Assembly: GCF_019704555.1 (NCBI RefSeq)
Contig: NZ_AP024745.1
Coordinates: 7,324,501 to 7,388,500, forward strand
DNA length: 64,000 bases
Source: Actinoplanes sp. L3-i22
GTDB lineage: Bacteria > Actinomycetota > Actinomycetes > Mycobacteriales > Micromonosporaceae
Direction: 5' to 3'
Below the pieces are notes generated by a model. The model saw only the letters and a program-made list of their open reading frames with translations, was not told the origin of the DNA and searched no databases. The translations under genes were made by a program, and so were the position numbers. Below are positions 31,952 to 39,844 of this stretch, one piece after another (positions within the stretch are counted from its first letter, which is position 1; every line of letters begins with the position of its first letter).

Positions 31952-32619
31952 TTCCACCGTTGACCATCGTCGACCCGCCGCGGGTGCTGAGGCTCGGCGA
32001 CCCGGGCGTCGCCGGGCGCGGCGGGGCCGCGATCTGGGACCTCGACGGCACGCTGACCAGGACCGACACCCTGGTGCCGTTCCTGCGCCGGGTGGCCGGG
32101 ACGGCCGCGGTGTTCCGGGCGCTGGCGGTCGGCACCGCCCGGGAGATGCCGCACCGGGACGCGGTCAAGGCGCTGGTGCTGCAGCGGCTGCTCGGCGGGC
32201 GGGACCTGGCCGAGGTGGACCGGGTGGCCCGGCGCTACGCCGAGCGGCTGATGGCCGCCCAGGTGCGCGCCGACTCGCTGCACCAGTGGCTCTGGCATCG
32301 CCGCAACCAGCACCGGATGGTCATCGCGTCCGCCTCGCCCGGCCTGTACGTCCGGCACCTGGGCCGGCTGCTCGGCGCGGACGAGGTGATCTGCACCGAG
32401 ATGGCGGTGGTCAACGGGCGGCTCACCGGCGCGATCGCCGGCGGCAACTGCCGAGGGGCGGAGAAGGCCCGGCGGGTACGGGCGTACCTGGCCGCGCGTC
32501 CGGCCGGGCAGGTGTGGGCCTACGCGGACGGCGAGGTCGACCGGCCGTTGCTGGAACTCGCCGACGTCGGCGTCCGGGTCCGCCCGTACCGCCGGATCCG
32601 GACCGGGGAGGCGCGATGA
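31948..32619 (+). CDS. HAD-superfamily phosphatase
   Basis: A 223-aa HAD-IB (SerB-like) hydrolase from GTG 31948, overlapping dprE2. Motif I is IWDLDGTLTRTDT, motif II the Ser in VIASASPGLYV, motif III Lys in GAEKARRVR and motif IV the acidic pair in AYADGEVDRP. In mycobacteria the phosphate is removed from decaprenylphosphoryl-5-phosphoribose by an unrelated PAP2 enzyme; this HAD protein may fill that step here, an inference from its place between dprE2 and ubiA. Confidence 0.88.
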   Translation: MIPPLTIVDPPRVLRLGDPGVAGRGGAAIWDLDGTLTRTDTLVPFLRRVAGTAAVFRALAVGTAREMPHRDAVKALVLQRLLGGRDLAEVDRVARRYAERLMAAQVRADSLHQWLWHRRNQHRMVIASASPGLYVRHLGRLLGADEVICTEMAVVNGRLTGAIAGGNCRGAEKARRVRAYLAARPAGQVWAYADGEVDRPLLELADVGVRVRPYRRIRTGEAR

Positions 32620-33695
32620 GCCGGCGGCGGGTGCTCCGGATCGTGGCGGTCGTCCTGGTGCTGCTGCTCGTATGGCCGACCGTGTCGTACGCCCGGGCGC
32701 TGACCGCGCCGGGCAGCGCCACCTTCACGATGCGCACCGTCGACTGGATCCGGTCCAACAACGGCAACAGCGTGGTCAACGCGATCGAGAACTGGTGGTA
32801 CACCCGGCACAAGCCGGCCACCGGGCCGCCGGACGTCAGCACGCTGCCGTCGGCCGGGACGAACGCCGTGCCGGTGGTCGGGCCGCCGACGTTGCCCCTG
32901 CTCAAGGGCGTTGCCCCGCTGCCGGGTGAGGGGACGTGGTCGGCCGGGCGCACCGGCGCGAACGGGCGGCCGCTGATCTACACCGGGTTCCTGCGGCCGG
33001 ACCCGCAGCACCTGAGCATCGTGGCCGGGGTCGCCTGGATCCGGGCCGCCGGCACCGTCACGCACCTGGTCGCCGGGACCGCGCAGCCGGGCGGGGCGGC
33101 CTGGCCGGGCAACGCCGCGGTCCCGGACGGGGACGTCGGCAAGCTGGTCGCCACGTTCAACTCCGGGTTCAAGATGAAGGACACCCCGGGCGGGTTCTAC
33201 CTGAACGGCCGGTACGCGCGGCAGCTGGTCGACGGGCAGGCGTCGCTGGTGATCGACCGGTCGGGGGCGGTGCGGATCGGCGCGTGGGGGCGGGACGTGT
33301 CGATGTCGGCGGCGGTCGTCGCCGTACGTCAGAATCTGCAGTTGATCGTCGAGAACGGCCGTCCGGTGAGCGGGCTGAGTGGCAACGCGAACGGGCGATG
33401 GGGCTCACCGCGCAACCAGTACCAGTACACCTGGCGGTCCGGGGCCGGACTCGACCGGAGCGGCAACCTGATCTACGTCGCCGGCGACAAGATGACCCTG
33501 AGCATGCTGGCCACCGCGATGGCCGACGCCGGGGTGGTCCGCGGCATGCAGCTGGACATCCACACCGGCATGTCGAGCTTCGCGTCCTGGCGGCCACCGG
33601 GGACGCCGACCAAGCTGCTGCCCGCGATGACCCGCTCGGCCAGTCGCTATCTGCAAGCCGACCAGCGCGACTTCTTCTACGTGACGGCGGGCTGA
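32616..33695 (+). CDS. Phosphodiester glycosidase (NAGPA-like)
   Basis: A 359-aa secreted or membrane-anchored protein. A signal or anchor helix (about 6-27) follows the basic start. Residues 120-359 form the NAGPA/DUF2233 domain, with ATFNSGFKMKDTPGGFYLNG and the C-terminal AGVVRGMQLDIHTGMSSFA. Members cleave phosphodiester-linked sugars from wall or exopolysaccharides. ATG 32616 overlaps the HAD gene. Its presence inside the arabinose-donor operon links it to wall polysaccharide remodelling. Confidence 0.88.
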   Translation: MSRRRVLRIVAVVLVLLLVWPTVSYARALTAPGSATFTMRTVDWIRSNNGNSVVNAIENWWYTRHKPATGPPDVSTLPSAGTNAVPVVGPPTLPLLKGVAPLPGEGTWSAGRTGANGRPLIYTGFLRPDPQHLSIVAGVAWIRAAGTVTHLVAGTAQPGGAAWPGNAAVPDGDVGKLVATFNSGFKMKDTPGGFYLNGRYARQLVDGQASLVIDRSGAVRIGAWGRDVSMSAAVVAVRQNLQLIVENGRPVSGLSGNANGRWGSPRNQYQYTWRSGAGLDRSGNLIYVAGDKMTLSMLATAMADAGVVRGMQLDIHTGMSSFASWRPPGTPTKLLPAMTRSASRYLQADQRDFFYVTAG

Positions 33696-33696
33696 G

Positions 33697-34566
33697 ATGG
33701 CGCTGACCACGTTCGCCACCCCGGCCGCGCCGCCGCTGCTGGTGACCGCCCGGCCCCGGCAGTGGATCAAGAACGTGCTGGTCTTCGCGGCGCCGCTGGC
33801 GGCCGGCGTGCTGGTGCGGCCGGGCAGTCTGGTGGCGCTGGCCGCGTTCATCCTGGCGTCGGCCGGCACCTACTTCGTCAACGACGCGTCGGACGTGGCC
33901 GCCGATCGGCGGCACCCGGTGAAGAGCCGGCGGCCGGTGGCGGCCGGACTGGTCCCGGTCCGGACGGCGTGGCTGATCGGGCTCGGCCTGTCCGCGGCGG
34001 CGCCGCTGGTCGCGGCCCTGGCCGGCCCGGCCACCGCCGGGTGCGTGGCGGCGTATCTGGCGCTGACGTTCGCGTACAGCTCGGGGCTCAAGCGGATCGC
34101 GGTGCTCGACATCCTGGCCGTGGCCGGCGGGTTCCTGCTGCGCACGATCGGTGGCGCGTACGCGGCCCGGGTGCCGATGTCGAGCTGGTTCCTGCTCACC
34201 GCGTTGCTCGGCTCGCTGTTCCTGGTCACCGGCAAACGGCTGAGCGAGCTGCGCCGCGACGGCACCGGGCGGGCCGTGCTGGCCGGCTACTCCACGTCCT
34301 GGCTGCAGCAGACGATGACGATGACGCTGACCGGGGCGGTCCTCGCGTACGCCGGATGGGCCTTCGACTTCGCCGGGGACGACTCGTCGCTGCCGCTGCT
34401 CGGGCTGTCGCTGGTGCCGTTCCTGGCCGCGCTGATGCGCTACAGCCTGCTGGTGTCCCGCGGGGACGGCGAGGCGCCGGAGAACCTGCTGGTCTCCGAC
34501 CGGTTCCTGCTGGTCGCCGGGTTCGCGTGGGCGGTCCTGGTGACCGTCGCGATCTACTTCGGATAG
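33697..34566 (+). CDS. ubiA: UbiA-type phosphoribosyltransferase
   Basis: A 289-aa polytopic prenyltransferase-fold enzyme with about nine helices. The first Asp-rich motif is NDASDVAADRRHPVKSRRP; the second is in the loop around AYSSGLKRIAVLDIL. It is most like decaprenyl-phosphate phosphoribosyltransferase (Rv3806c type), which transfers ribose-5-phosphate from PRPP to the lipid carrier, the entry step for DprE1/DprE2. It starts two bases after the glycosidase stop. Confidence 0.92.
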   Translation: MALTTFATPAAPPLLVTARPRQWIKNVLVFAAPLAAGVLVRPGSLVALAAFILASAGTYFVNDASDVAADRRHPVKSRRPVAAGLVPVRTAWLIGLGLSAAAPLVAALAGPATAGCVAAYLALTFAYSSGLKRIAVLDILAVAGGFLLRTIGGAYAARVPMSSWFLLTALLGSLFLVTGKRLSELRRDGTGRAVLAGYSTSWLQQTMTMTLTGAVLAYAGWAFDFAGDDSSLPLLGLSLVPFLAALMRYSLLVSRGDGEAPENLLVSDRFLLVAGFAWAVLVTVAIYFG

Positions 34567-34574
34567 GGACGGTC

Positions 34575-35240
34575 ATGCGGATCCTGCTGGTCGAGGACGA
34601 GGCGGCGCTGGCCGCGATGCTGCGCGACGCGCTGGCGGCCGAGGGGCTCGCGGTGGACGTCGCCGGGACCGGGCCGGACGGGCTGTGGGCGGGGATCGAG
34701 CATCCGTACGACGTGATCGTGCTCGACATCATGCTGCCCGGACTGTCCGGCTACGAGGTGTGCCGGCGGCTGCGGGCCCGCGGGATCCGCACCCCGATCC
34801 TGATGCTGACCGCCAAGGACGGCGAACACGATCAGGGCGACGCCCTCGACCTGGGCGCCGACGACTACCTGACCAAGCCGTTCTCCCTGGTCGTCCTGCT
34901 GGCGCGGCTGCGTGCGGTGGTCCGGCGGGGCGGTGCGCAGCGCCCGGCCGTGCTGACCGCCGGGGACCTGAGCGTGGATCCGGCCACCCGGCGGGTCAGC
35001 CGGGCCGGGCAGGACGTCACCGTGACCAGCCGGGAGTTCGCGCTGCTGGAGTTCCTGATCCGGCACCGCGGCGAGGTGGTCTCCAAGCGCGCGATCATCG
35101 ACGGGGTGTGGGACTGGAGCTTCGACGGGGACCACAACATCGTCGAGGTCTACATCCGCTACCTGCGCCGGAAGATCGACGAGCCGTTCGGCCGGGCCAC
35201 GATCGAGACCGTGCGGGGCGCCGGCTACCGGCTGACGTGA
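34575..35240 (+). CDS. OmpR-family response regulator
   Basis: A 221-aa regulator with the phosphoacceptor Asp51 in VIVLDIMLPGLSGYE, Lys in LTKPFSLVVL and winged helix TSREFALLEFLIRHRGE ... EVYIRYLRRKID ... GAGYRLT. It begins eight bases after ubiA, so it is the last gene of the arabinose-donor operon, and no kinase gene is adjacent. It is a close paralogue (roughly 65-70% identical by eye) of the regulator at 39845, five kilobases away; the two could share one kinase or recognise the same TCAG boxes. Confidence 0.94.
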   Translation: MRILLVEDEAALAAMLRDALAAEGLAVDVAGTGPDGLWAGIEHPYDVIVLDIMLPGLSGYEVCRRLRARGIRTPILMLTAKDGEHDQGDALDLGADDYLTKPFSLVVLLARLRAVVRRGGAQRPAVLTAGDLSVDPATRRVSRAGQDVTVTSREFALLEFLIRHRGEVVSKRAIIDGVWDWSFDGDHNIVEVYIRYLRRKIDEPFGRATIETVRGAGYRLT

Positions 35241-35327
35241 GTTCACAGACGCCGCTCAGGACGGGCACAGGGCGTGGCGAACCGGGCCGCGCATCCTCGG
35301 TGACAAGCCGACCGAGGGGAGCACCGG

Positions 35328-35555
35328 ATGAAGCGGGAAGCCGGACTGCGCAGGACATCGCTGATCACCGGCGTGCTGGTGGCCGCCAGTGTCGCCGGCA
35401 CGGTGGCGATCGGGGTGGCCGCGCACGCGTCGGACTCGGTCACCACCGCGTCCTCGACCGCAACGAGCAGTACCACCAGCACCAATAGCGACAGCTCGCC
35501 GACGCTGTCCAGCGGAAGCAGCGACGACGCGCAGGCGACGTCGGGCGGGTCCTGA
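35328..35555 (+). CDS. Small secreted Ser/Thr-rich protein
   Basis: A 75-aa protein: a signal-like segment (residues 11-34, ending AHASD) and then about 40 residues made almost only of Ser, Thr, Gly and Asp. GAGGGGAG lies eight bases before the ATG at 35328. It immediately precedes apbE (two-base gap). Related electron-transfer clusters usually encode an FMN-binding domain protein at this place; this peptide has no such domain, but its many Ser/Thr could accept modification. Function unknown. Confidence 0.75.
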   Translation: MKREAGLRRTSLITGVLVAASVAGTVAIGVAAHASDSVTTASSTATSSTTSTNSDSSPTLSSGSSDDAQATSGGS

Positions 35556-35556
35556 G

Positions 35557-36468
35557 ATGCCACTCGTCGAATCCCTGCCGGTCCGCGCCGACACCGCCCA
35601 GTGGTCCGTGTGGGGCACGGTGGCCCGGATCGTGGTCACCGATCCGGCCCGGCTCGCCGAGGCGACCGACCTGGTCAAGGCCGAGCTCGCCGCGGTCGAC
35701 CGGGCCTGCAGCCGGTTCCGGCCGGACTCCGAGTTGAGCCGGGCCGGCGGGCGGCCGGTACGGATCAGCCCCGTGCTCCGCGACCTGATGGCCGCGGCCC
35801 TGCGGGCGGCCGAGGAGACCGGCGGCGCGGTCGACCCGACGGTGGGCGGGGCGCTGTGCGGGCTCGGCTACGACCGGGACTTCGCGTCGCTGACCGGGCG
35901 GACGGCCCCGCCCTCGGTGCGGATCTTCCCGAGCCCGGACTGGCGGTCGGTCCGCCTCGACGAGGACGGTCTCGAGCTGACCGTGCCCGACGGCGTGCTG
36001 CTCGACCTGGGCGCGACGGCCAAGGCCGTGACGGCCGACCGGGCCGCCGCCCGGGTGGCGGCATCGCTGGACGTGGGTGTGCTGGTCGCGCTGGGCGGCG
36101 ACATCGCCACCGCCGGGCCGGCCCCGGACGGCGGCTGGCAGGTGCTGGTGCGGGACCGGCCGGGTGACCCGTCGTGCACGGTACGGTTGCCGGCCGGGGC
36201 CGCGCTGGCCACGTCGAGCACCGCGGGCCGGGTCTGGGGGCGGACCGGCGAGCTGCTGCACCACATCGTCGATCCCCGCACCGGGCGCCCGGCCGAACGG
36301 GTCTGGCGGACCGTGTCGGTGGCCGCGTTCACCTGCCTGCGGGCCAACACGCTGAGCACGGCGGCGATCGTCGCCGGCCGGCGGGCCCCGGAGCTGCTGC
36401 GGGACGTGCCGAGCCGGCTGGTCGGCCGGGATCTCGACGTGCGCCGGCTGGGTGGGTGGCCGTCGTGA
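35557..36468 (+). CDS. apbE: ApbE-like FAD:protein FMN transferase
   Basis: A 303-aa flavin transferase which attaches FMN to Ser/Thr of target proteins on the outside of the membrane. Typical elements: SVWGTVARIVV, VDRACSRFRPDSELSR, GGAVDPTVGGAL, LDLGATAKAVTADRA, ALGGDIATAG and the metal-binding LLHHIVDPRTGRPA near the C-terminus. No signal peptide is seen, which is common in actinobacterial ApbE. ATG 35557. It overlaps the membrane protein gene by GTGA and is the first enzyme of an electron-transfer operon. Confidence 0.92.
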   Translation: MPLVESLPVRADTAQWSVWGTVARIVVTDPARLAEATDLVKAELAAVDRACSRFRPDSELSRAGGRPVRISPVLRDLMAAALRAAEETGGAVDPTVGGALCGLGYDRDFASLTGRTAPPSVRIFPSPDWRSVRLDEDGLELTVPDGVLLDLGATAKAVTADRAAARVAASLDVGVLVALGGDIATAGPAPDGGWQVLVRDRPGDPSCTVRLPAGAALATSSTAGRVWGRTGELLHHIVDPRTGRPAERVWRTVSVAAFTCLRANTLSTAAIVAGRRAPELLRDVPSRLVGRDLDVRRLGGWPS

Positions 36469-37052
36469 CCGAGGCGCTCTGGTACTTCGCGCGGGGCAGC
36501 GGGGTCGTGTCGCTGGTGCTGCTCACCGTGGTGGTGGCGCTGGGCGTCGGCACCCGGTCCGGGCGGCCGGCGTTCGGGCTGCCCCGCTTCGCGGTCAGCC
36601 TGCTGCACCGCAACGCGGCCCTGCTCGCGGTGCTCTTTCTGACCGGTCACGTGCTGAGCCTGCTGTTCGATCCGTACGCCCAATTAAGGTTTTTCGATCT
36701 TTTTGTGCCCTTTGCCGGCAGCTACCGGCCGGTCTGGCTGGGGCTCGGGACGCTCGGCCTCGACCTGGTGCTGGCGCTGGTGGCGACCAGCCTGCTGCGG
36801 CACCGGATCGGCGTGCGCGCCTGGCGGGCCGTGCACTGGCTGGCCTATCTGTGCTGGCCGGTGGCGTTGACGCACGGCCTGGGCACCGGCACCGACCGAG
36901 GCACGTGGTGGCTCTGGACGCTCTCGCTGGGCTGCGCGGCGGTCGTCGCCGCGGCCGTGGTGTGGCGGCTCTCGGCCGGGTTCACCGGGTTCCCGCAGCG
37001 GGTGGAGCGCCGGGTCGCTCCGAAACTGCGCCAGATGGAGGAGGTTCGATGA
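36465..37052 (+). CDS. Ferric-reductase-like haem membrane protein
   Basis: A 195-aa protein with about six helices and paired His residues on two helices (LLHRNAALLAVLFLTGH and RAVHWLAYLCWPVALTHGLG), the diheme pattern of ferric-reductase-like/MsrQ membrane domains. GTG 36465 overlaps the apbE stop. Residue 74 is encoded by TTA (36684-36686), a rare codon in high-GC actinomycetes, within a patch of AT-rich codons between helices two and three. Likely carries electrons across the membrane to flavinylated partners. Confidence 0.87.
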   Translation: MTEALWYFARGSGVVSLVLLTVVVALGVGTRSGRPAFGLPRFAVSLLHRNAALLAVLFLTGHVLSLLFDPYAQLRFFDLFVPFAGSYRPVWLGLGTLGLDLVLALVATSLLRHRIGVRAWRAVHWLAYLCWPVALTHGLGTGTDRGTWWLWTLSLGCAAVVAAAVVWRLSAGFTGFPQRVERRVAPKLRQMEEVR

Positions 37053-38179
37053 ACCGGCTGCTGGCAGGAGACAACGGTCCGATGCCGGACCTCGGCGCCG
37101 AGCGGATCGTCGCCCTGGCCCGGGACGCCGGGCTGACCGGCCGCGGCGGCGCGGGCTTCCCGGTGTGGCGCAAGCTGGCCGCGGTGGCCGGGGCCGGGCG
37201 ACCCGCGGCGGTGATCGCCAACGCGGCCGAGGGCGAGCCGGCCAGCGGCAAGGACAAGGCGCTGATCGCGGGCCGGCCGGATCTGGTGCTGGACGGTCTG
37301 CAGCTCGCCGCCCGGGCGACCGGCGCGCGCTCGGCCCACCTCTATGCCTCGAACGCCGTGCTGGACCCGCTGCGTGCGCTGGTCCGGGCGCGCCGGGATC
37401 CGCTGCCGGTCAGCCTGCACCCGGCCCCGGAGGTCTTCGTCGCCGGGGAGGAGTCGGCGGTCGTCTCCGCGGTCGGCGGCCGGGGTGCGATCCCGGCGGA
37501 CAAGCGGATCCGGATCACCGAGGCCGGCACCCTGGTGCAGAACGTGGAGACGCTGGCCCACCTGGCGCTGATCGCCCGGCGGGGAGCGGCCTGGTTCCGC
37601 GAGGCGGGCACCGGCGAGGAGCCGGGCACGTTCCTGGCCACGGTGAGCGGCGCGGTCAACCAGCCCGGCGTGGTGGAGGCCGGCTACGGAGTGCCGCTCG
37701 GCGAGCTGCTCGCCGCGGCCGGCGGGACCACCGCCCGGTTGCGGGCGGTGCTGGTCGGTGGGTACCACGGCGGCTGGGTGCCGGCCGACCCGCGGCTGCC
37801 GGTGAGCCGGGCCGGGCTCGCCCGGTACGGCGCCTCGCCGGGCGCTGGTGTCGTGGTGGCCCTGCCGGAGCGCGACTGCGGGCTGGTGGCGACCGCGCGG
37901 ATCGCCGGCTACCTGGCCGGCGAGGTGGCCGGGCAGTGCGGGCCGTGCGTCAACGGGCTGCCCCGGCTGGCCGGGACCCTGTCCGACCTGGCCCTGCGCC
38001 GGAACCGGCCGGGCCTGCCGGCCGAGGTGGAACGGCTGGCCCGGCTGGTCACCGGCCGGGGCGCCTGCCGGCATCCGGACGGGACGGCCCGGATGGTGCT
38101 CAGCGGCCTGCGGGCCTTCGACGCGGACGTGCGGGCGCACCTGGCCGGCCGCTGCCTGGCCGCGGAGGCCATGCGATGA
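37049..38179 (+). CDS. NuoF-like NADH-binding flavoprotein
   Basis: A 376-aa protein like the 51-kDa subunit of complex I (NuoF) or RnfC. FMN/NADH motif GLTGRGGAGFPVWRK, then NAAEGEPASGKDKALI, VAGEESAVVSAVGG, an SLBB domain (GVVEAGYGVPLGELL) and a C-terminal cluster region. The usual CxxCxxC...C site is reduced to CGPC and a later Cys in GACRHP; the first Cys is replaced. It may pass electrons from NAD(P)H to the haem protein and the ferredoxin. ATG 37049, overlapping the previous gene. Confidence 0.88.
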   Translation: MNRLLAGDNGPMPDLGAERIVALARDAGLTGRGGAGFPVWRKLAAVAGAGRPAAVIANAAEGEPASGKDKALIAGRPDLVLDGLQLAARATGARSAHLYASNAVLDPLRALVRARRDPLPVSLHPAPEVFVAGEESAVVSAVGGRGAIPADKRIRITEAGTLVQNVETLAHLALIARRGAAWFREAGTGEEPGTFLATVSGAVNQPGVVEAGYGVPLGELLAAAGGTTARLRAVLVGGYHGGWVPADPRLPVSRAGLARYGASPGAGVVVALPERDCGLVATARIAGYLAGEVAGQCGPCVNGLPRLAGTLSDLALRRNRPGLPAEVERLARLVTGRGACRHPDGTARMVLSGLRAFDADVRAHLAGRCLAAEAMR

Positions 38180-38388
38180 CCCGCCGCCTGCACATCGACT
38201 GGACCGCCTGCGACGGGCGGGGCACCTGCACCGAGCTGCTGGCGGAGGTGCTGGTCGAGGACGACTGGGGGTTCCCGCTGGCCCGGGACGGCTCGCCGCG
38301 ACCGGCCGTGCCGGCGGGCCTGGAGGCGGCCGCGCGGCAGGCCGTGGATCGGTGCCCGCTGCTGGCGTTGCGGCTGGTCCAGGACTGA
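38176..38388 (+). CDS. Small ferredoxin, [3Fe-4S] type
   Basis: A 70-aa ferredoxin from ATG 38176, overlapping the NuoF-like gene. It has a CDGRGTC motif and a distal CP (VDRCPLLAL), three cysteines in all, as in [3Fe-4S] ferredoxins of actinobacterial redox systems. It is the last gene of the apbE operon and completes a membrane electron-transfer module. Confidence 0.86.
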   Translation: MTRRLHIDWTACDGRGTCTELLAEVLVEDDWGFPLARDGSPRPAVPAGLEAAARQAVDRCPLLALRLVQD

Positions 38389-38395
38389 CGCGCGG

Positions 38396-39766
38396 TCACT
38401 GCGGCGACGCCGGGATGCGGATCCGCATGGCGGCGCCGTCGGCCAGGTCGTCGACGGTGAGCGTGCCCAGGTGGGTGGTGATGATGTCGCGGGCGATCGC
38501 CAGGCCCAGCCCCGCGCCGCCGCCGTCCCGGGAGCGGCTGTCGTCGAGCCGGACGAAGCGGTCGAAGATCCGCTCCCGGTCGGCCCGCGGGATCGGCGGG
38601 CCGTCGTTGCCGACCACGATCTCGCCCTGCCCGTCGCGGGTGGCGAGGCTGACGGTGACCCGGTCGCGGGCGTGCCGCACGGTGTTGTCGACCAGGTTGC
38701 GCAGCACCCGGGTGAGCTGGTCGCGGTCGCCGGTCACCCGCACCGGCGACACCCCGCCCTCGATCCGCAGCCGCGGGTGCTCCACCCCGATCCGCTCCCG
38801 CTCGGCGAAGACCAGATCGTCCAGGTCGACGTCCTCGCGACGGACCGCGATCTGCCCGTCGTCGACGCGGGCCAGCAGCAACAGGTCCTCGACCAGCCGG
38901 GACATCCGGGCGCTCTCGGCCTGGATGCGCTGCACCGAGGGCGACCGGTCGGTGCCGGCCAGCAGGTCGGCGTTGGCCCGGATGGTGGTCAGCGGGCTGC
39001 GCAGCTCGTGGCTGGCGTCCGCGACGAACCGGCGCTGCACCGCCGCCGACGCCTCGATCCGGTCCAGCATCGTGTTCATCGTGGTGGCCAGCGCCGAGAT
39101 CTCGTCGTCGGCCTCCGGCAGCGGCAGCCGGGCGTGCAGGTTCGTGGCGGTGATCGTCGCGGCCTGCACCCGCATCGCCTCGACCGGGCGCAGCGTGCGC
39201 CCGACGAAGAAGAACGTGGCCACCCCCACCACCACGGCCAGCACCGGCAGCCCCAGCAGCAGCGCGGTGAGGATCGCCTCGGTGCTGTCGGTGACCGCGT
39301 CCATCGACTCGGCCACCAGCACGATCCGCTTGCCGTCGGCGGTGGCGACGCCGGTCGCCACGACACGCCACGGCTCGCCCTCGCCGACCGGCAGGTTCCG
39401 GGTCTCCTGCAGGCGGCGCCCGACCGCCGGGCGCAGCTTCGACATCGCGGGCAGGTCGGCGATCGTGGTGGACGCGCCGACCACCCGGCCGTCGGTGGTC
39501 ACCACCTGGACCAGGCTGCGGCCGGCCTTCGAGGAGCGCAGGGCGACGTCGAGCGCGGCCGAGTTCTGCGCGGTGAGCGCCGCGGTCACCTGGGCGGTCC
39601 GGTCGCTGGCGGCCGAGTTGACGTTGTCGAGCAGGATGCCGCGGGCCACCACCAGCAGGATCGCGCCGGCGAAGACCGAGGCCAGCACGACCACGATCCC
39701 GGCGGCCAGGGCGGACCGCATCCGCACACCGAGCCGTTTCCGCAACAATCGGAGCATGAGCGTCAC
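38396..39766 (-). CDS. Sensor histidine kinase (HAMP, HisKA)
   Basis: A 456-aa kinase: helix at about 18-42, an extracytoplasmic sensor of about 125 residues, helix at 167-190, HAMP domain, then phosphoacceptor motif FVADASHELRSPLTTIRANADLL and HATPase_c with NLVDNTVRHA, GNDGPPIPRADRERIFDRF and GGAGLGLAIARDI. Divergent from the regulator at 39845 across 78 bp, its probable partner. The extracytoplasmic domain resembles those of envelope-stress kinases in general but no specific ligand can be inferred. Confidence 0.94.
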   Translation of the reverse strand: MTLMLRLLRKRLGVRMRSALAAGIVVVLASVFAGAILLVVARGILLDNVNSAASDRTAQVTAALTAQNSAALDVALRSSKAGRSLVQVVTTDGRVVGASTTIADLPAMSKLRPAVGRRLQETRNLPVGEGEPWRVVATGVATADGKRIVLVAESMDAVTDSTEAILTALLLGLPVLAVVVGVATFFFVGRTLRPVEAMRVQAATITATNLHARLPLPEADDEISALATTMNTMLDRIEASAAVQRRFVADASHELRSPLTTIRANADLLAGTDRSPSVQRIQAESARMSRLVEDLLLLARVDDGQIAVRREDVDLDDLVFAERERIGVEHPRLRIEGGVSPVRVTGDRDQLTRVLRNLVDNTVRHARDRVTVSLATRDGQGEIVVGNDGPPIPRADRERIFDRFVRLDDSRSRDGGGAGLGLAIARDIITTHLGTLTVDDLADGAAMRIRIPASPQ

Positions 39767-39805
39767 GTTAACCGGGCCTTTCCGAGGTCGTACCGGAAGC
39801 GGAGT

Positions 39806-39844
39806 TCAGCGGTTTCTCAGGTCTGACGAAGAAGGGTGCGCCCC
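39806..39844 (+). promoter_or_regulatory. TCAG-box leaderless promoter (regulator 39845)
   Basis: TCAG at 39806 and 39817, AAGGGT at 39832-39837 in the -10 position (A and T at the conserved offsets) and ATG 39845 exactly 24 bases after the box. Suggests autoregulation of the response regulator. A purine-rich GAAGAAGGG could instead be a ribosome binding site. Confidence 0.6.

Noticed and set aside
35243..35270. TCAC/TCAG/ACAG elements before the small secreted protein gene
   Set aside because: Periods of 13 and 11 bp with degenerate units and 57 bp to the start codon; does not fit the fixed architecture.
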